64,000 nucleotides of DNA, taken from the NCBI GenBank assembly GCA_006538405.1, contig BJKQ01000009.1, positions 1,498,001-1,562,000 on the forward strand. The letters are read 5' to 3'. Every line of letters begins with the position of its first letter. The first letter of the stretch is position 1. Made by a program: the position numbers and the translations under genes. This stretch comes from Hansfordia pulvinata (lineage: Eukaryota; Ascomycota; Sordariomycetes; Xylariales). Positions 59,435 through 64,000 of the stretch are shown here, piece by piece. Below the pieces are notes generated by a model. It was not told the DNA's origin and ran no database searches. It saw nothing but the letters and a program-made list of their open reading frames with translations.

Positions 59435-62400
59435 GAGACAGATAGACAGACTCACACTCGGGAAAAGGACGCGTGCTGCACCTCGCCAAAAAAAAAAAAG
59501 AAAACCCACCCCAGAGATCCTTACCTATATATCATCCTCCTTTTTCATCATCATCATCACTTATTTTCATGTCTACATACATACACAAGTAGTACTCGCC
59601 CAGGGTGCCTTGCTCTCTCGCACGACAGCAACGCCGCTCGCCACGCCGGGGATCCACAGATTCACGTTCCTGCACAGCCATCAACTGCCCGCGCGGCGCG
59701 GCCTGGCCTGGCCTGGCCTGGCCCTGCTCTTTGGAAACTTCTTCGGCCCCAAGAGTCCCCGACAGGATCTCGGGGCGACTCGGCTCATCGCCAAGTCTTT
59801 TTCTCCCCTTTTCCCCCCATCTCTTTACACGTCCCAATGCTCGTAGAGAGCACGGCGGCAGGGTGTTTAAAAGTCCTGTCTCGGGCAGGCGAGGATGATT
59901 AGGGGCGGTGAGGGTTCTTTTGACGGAACGCAGTAGCATTCTGCCACGCACGTTCTCCAAGCCAAGTGATGCGGACGGTGGGAGGTGGGCCATTTCTGGT
60001 ATATAGGGCCGAGACAATTCTCCTACTTGAATTGAACCCCCCGAAACCCCCCGAAAAGCGCGCGGACTTCTGGACGGGTCAAGTGGGAGGGGAAAAGGCC
60101 CCGGTCCGCTTGGAATGCTTCACAACGTGGGCTTGCATGACAGGCCTGGCCGACGGGGCCGCAAATCAATAATGTACATATTTTTTTTTTCAAGACATAC
60201 GATTGCCTTATGACTGCCGGTTTGTTAGTGGCGGCATGGCTAATGGAAAGTACCATTAGAAGTAGCACATTGAATTCGTGAACGTGGCAACAGGTATCAG
60301 TCGCTTGTTGCGTGAACTTGCCCCGTCTGCTTGCGCAGCGAAATCTACTTTGTGACACGAGCCTCTTTTATCGACATCAGCCCCCCGGTCGATCCGCCAC
60401 ACACGCACGCAAAGATCTCGACGCCGACGCGACCGCCGCCACGGTCCTGCATCGGATTACCCTGGACGCCAGATTCGCGGCGCTAGACCGGTGGAGGCCG
60501 GGAGCTGACGACGGCGGGATGGAGCGGGCCAACTACGAGGACCTCGCGGAAGGGAGGGAAGAGGGGTATAAAATAGTGATAGGGAAGCAGAGGCCGAGAT
60601 GGGTTCAAGCCAGATAAGGGAAAGAAGCAGAAAAGAAGAAGAGCAAGGACAACATATCTCTCCATCGTCCATGCGCTGCATCACCTCTCGCTCGACCCGC
60701 CTCGCCGCCGCCGCCGCCCTCGCCTCGCGGACGCCCGCCACCCCCACCCCCTTCCAGCGTTTGGTGCTGGCAGCGCCGCTGGTGATGCTGTACACCATGG
60801 CCGTCCACGCGCCGCCAGCTCCGGCGTCTCTGCCGATGCTGCCCGATTACGCCTCGCCGCGGGGGGGGGGGGGGGGAGGGGCGGAGGTGGGTCGATGCAG
60901 AGGCTGCGGCTCTGGGATCGGGGAGGACGGTGCCGCCGACGGCGGCAGCGGCGTCGCCGGCCTCGGACACCCGCCGTTGCCGGCCCCTCGGCCGCCTCCA
61001 CGACGAGGGCAGGCCTGCGCCAGGCCCCTCGGGCGACGCCTCGCACCTGACGGCGCTGGCCGCGCTGGCGTCGGCCTGCTTCCGTCCGGAGTCGAGCGGC
61101 TGGGCGCAGCCTCCTCCCACTCCGCCATCTCCATCGAGCCCCGGTGCTGGCACCTCCACCCACTGCTGCCGCTGCCGCGTCCTCTCTCAGCTCCCCCAGC
61201 TGCTCTCCCGCCCGTCGGCGGCAGCAGCGGCAGGCTGATCAAGCCGGGCAGCAGGCCGGCCGGGTCGCGGTACAGGCACGGCGCACAGGTCGAGCAGCTA
61301 GACCACGTGCTCAGCGAAGGCCACCTCGGCCTGCGGCTGGCGCAGCTGGTTGGCGGGCGTACTCGAGGCGCTGCGTGCGCGACCCGACCGCCAGCGGCAC
61401 GGCGATGTGCGCCGATGACGAATGTCGCTGACGTGGGAGCCCGAGCCCGAGCCGGAGCCGTCATCGCTGGACATTCTTGATCTTTCTTTGTATATCGCAG
61501 AGTGGGAGAACGGGCGACGGGGAACAGAGAAGACGGAGGACCTGCGACGATCGACGGCGCAAGTTGACCTGAGCGATATATATAGAGTGCGACTTTGCCA
61601 ATTTTCACTGCGCCCGGCCTTAGCCTGTGATGACCTCGCACTGGGACATTGGGTTTTCTCTACCTCAGTCGTCGGCCTTCGTCACCTTGATGTGTCTGTC
61701 TACTCATGAAGCTAGCGCATGCACGTTGAGACGGGTTGGTCAGATTTCGAGATGGTCGTACAGGGGGCATACTTTGAATTCAATTTGGGTTGGGAGTCTA
61801 CAACGCGCGAGTCCCAGGCATGCAAACATATCGGACTTCAGGCAGATTAATGAGCGAGAGGTGTTCTTCGGGTAACATTGAATTCATTTGCGTTATTCTG
61901 GTTCACCGAGACTGAACTATATTCACTGAGCCCAGATTCTTCTACTTCTATTGCGACCGGCCAATATGCCTTGTCAGGTCATTACGCACGAGATGACATT
62001 TCTCGGAGAGTCTGGTCTGGTTACTTCTCGGGTCAGCGATTGATCGAACGACAATCATGAGAGATGGGTTGGGTATATCCATGTCAGATATAGAAGCCTT
62101 GTCAAAGGCAATATCATCAAAGCCATATTAAGCTATGTTGACCGTCGTGATAAATATGATCATCATGTAAGGGGTGTGTAATAGAAGTGAGAAAATGCTT
62201 ACATTACAACAAGAAACAAGCGAGTCTGCAGCGACTACGCGGTCAGTCCCTCGAAGAAATCGGATATCTACCCGGTGTACCACCGAAAAGATGGTCAATC
62301 CATGTCAGCGGTAGTCAGAGGTGACTTGAGTCATCAACGCTGTGAAGCTCCGACATATGCTTGTCAATTTTTTGTCAGATCATCATTCGCGACCGCTGGC

Positions 62401-64000
62401 TGGATGATACATCTGATCGGGTAACACCGGCATAGTTCTGGTGTCACAGAACGCGAACATACTGCACCGATAATTAGCGCATGGGTCACACGGGATGGCG
62501 ACAAGAGCGTGATGATTATCGATTTCAGTTAAGCATGAATGGTATAGGTAATAAGGTTGTCTTCAACGGAAACCCGAATCAGACTCGTCATCTGTGTTCA
62601 TCAGACGATAGGAGATGTACAATAAGGAAATAAAGAGCTTACCCTACCGTATTGTTTGCGAGTCCGACAGACTACGGAAACAAGCGGGCTACAGCCATGA
62701 CATCTAGCCAAATCTTGTAAGCGACCGAGGAAGACAAGGCTGTCAAAAACGAGATTTGTTGGTTTCGTGATCAGTGGGCGAGGTTTTCTAGGCCTGCCGC
62801 AAATTGGCGTATCGACTCATGTGGTTTGTGATTCGGCGCCCAGTGCCGCTTCATCATACGAAGTGCAAGTTGGCAAGGAGGTTGTGAACATACCAATTGC
62901 GAGTACTACTACTAAGCTTGTAATGGTCAGCAAAGATCGCGACAGGCAAATCGTGACAGGGTATGCGAGTGTGTTGGATCAGACAACAGCCAGTTTTTTT
63001 CGTCAAGGGCGTACCTCGGACGGTAATTTCCAGCTATGCCGAAGCATAGAAGTGATCATCATGTAAGGGGTGGGTAGAGGTGTCGAAGAAGAGTGCTGGG
63101 ACAAACATACCGGATGGCATTTTACAGCTCGCGGGCGCCGAGCAAACAAAACTTGTGGCAGATCAACACTCTTTCTCGTTGGTCGCATACACGAAGTCCT
63201 AGGATGGTGGTCAGCTTGGGTCTATGACGAGCCAAAACATTGAGAGAAGCGTCCAAGCAGCTTGCTTTCAGACTGACATGCAAGTAGTTTCACATCAAAA
63301 GATCAAAGACTCTAGTTTGTTTGCGGTTTTGCGTGTTGTCATCAGGAAGGGGGAGGGAAGAAGTTGGAGGGTAAACTCACGTTTGTCGGCGCCCGTCAGC
63401 TCATTCCATCCGGAAAGCACGAGACCTCGAGTCGAGATGCTGGTGCGCGACCGGATTGATAGACGCGCTGGGGATGATGAGGGTGGGAAGGAGAATGAAA
63501 ATTTCATTGGAGCTTTTTAGGAGGAAAATGCATGGACTGGTGGGGCCGGCGAAAAGCTGATCTTGCTTGGTAGCCCTGTGGCCCAAGCTCTTCACGGGTG
63601 GCTGGGACACGGAAGAAAGGCGGCCGGTCCCCGGGCATTGCTTCCTCAGCTGGCGGTCACCATCTGAGCTGCAACCAGCTGGCACAGCCCTGTCGCCGGT
63701 CGTATCGCCGTACTCCACGAAGCATTGCTGGAGGTTCACATCTTGAGTCGGTACTCAACAGTACCGAAGAACCGCCGGCATGATCCCTTTGACTAGAAGT
63801 TCCTGCAAGTAGACGCCCGAGTTGGCAATCCACAGGTATGGAATTTCCAGGCGCCTCCTGGAGATCCATCGATGCCTCCTTGCGCCTAACTGAGTGGCTT
63901 GTCTTTTCCTGTCCCATGCAGGAATGCCCGCGCCGTCTCCATCCTTGAGCCGCCGCCACTGCATTCTGAAGGTCCTGACAGTCACCTGAGTGCTCAGGAA
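59435..64000. other. Terminal region without confident genes
   Basis: 59.4-61.5 kb is GC-rich with TGGCC repeats (59700-59722) and a 16-base G run (60861-60876). Open frames on both strands around 60599-61641 are Ala/Pro/Arg-rich; one plus frame (60930-61238) has gene-like composition, but no family is recognised. 61.6-63.3 kb is visibly AT-richer and has a 20-base direct repeat (62157 and 63053). An open frame at 62767-63066 (99 codons) is unrecognised. Confidence 0.45.
62157..63072. repeat. 20-base direct repeat 896 bases apart
   Basis: TGATCATCATGTAAGGGGTG occurs at 62157-62176 and again at 63053-63072. The flanks are not obviously similar. It may be a remnant of a duplication or of a mobile element. 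Confidence 0.7.

Overview
The window comes from a filamentous ascomycete (Pezizomycotina, probably a Sordariomycete). The protein-coding genes are GC-rich and cut by short introns of about 50-100 bases with GTRNGT donors and YAG acceptors. They include typical fungal families: a lactose-permease-type sugar transporter, xylitol dehydrogenase, Mgm101, an Sec3 exocyst subunit, biotin-protein ligase and a proteinase-K-like subtilase. No tRNA, rRNA, CRISPR array or intact transposon was found. The class-level assignment is an inference from protein families and intron style.

Layout. 1-6.9 kb: a sugar/polyol block with a sugar transporter (3' end outside the window), D-xylulose reductase and an L-xylulose/sorbose-reductase-like SDR. 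7.5-8.6 kb: a coiled-coil protein. 10.8-18.8 kb: a housekeeping block with a TB2/DP1/HVA22 membrane-shaping protein, MGM101, a four-exon Cx9C cytochrome-oxidase assembly protein (COA4-like) sharing a short promoter with biotin-protein ligase, and a heptad-repeat coiled-coil protein. 21-31 kb: an AhpD-like protein, an ACS-family transporter, an FAD monooxygenase with an N-terminal SnoaL-like domain and an SDR; this may be a small catabolic group. 31-36 kb: gene-poor. 36-53 kb: a DUF8035 protein, a damaged GDSL/CE16 esterase, SEC3, a DmpA-type aminopeptidase and a mitochondrial hydroxyacid-oxoacid transhydrogenase. 53-58 kb: gene-poor and rich in microsatellites. 58-59.4 kb: a secreted subtilase. 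59.4-64 kb: no confident gene and a drop in GC toward the end.

The strongest general observation is technical. Eleven otherwise conserved genes contain 16 one-base frame breaks, most of them in or next to short C/G runs. Fifteen are resolved by adding one base and one by removing one. This points to uncorrected homopolymer errors in the consensus rather than real inactivation. The esterase at 38.9-40.6 kb is different: besides one such break it has two in-frame TAG codons and may be a true pseudogene. For broken genes I give the full span and describe the break; lengths quoted for them assume the break is repaired.

I found no clearly new biological system. The best leads are the pentose/polyol neighbourhood with four GGCTAA hexamers, the transporter-monooxygenase-SDR-AhpD neighbourhood, the unusual propeptide of the subtilase, and a 9-base motif (GTACTCGTA/TACGAGTAC) found 13 times, only between genes.
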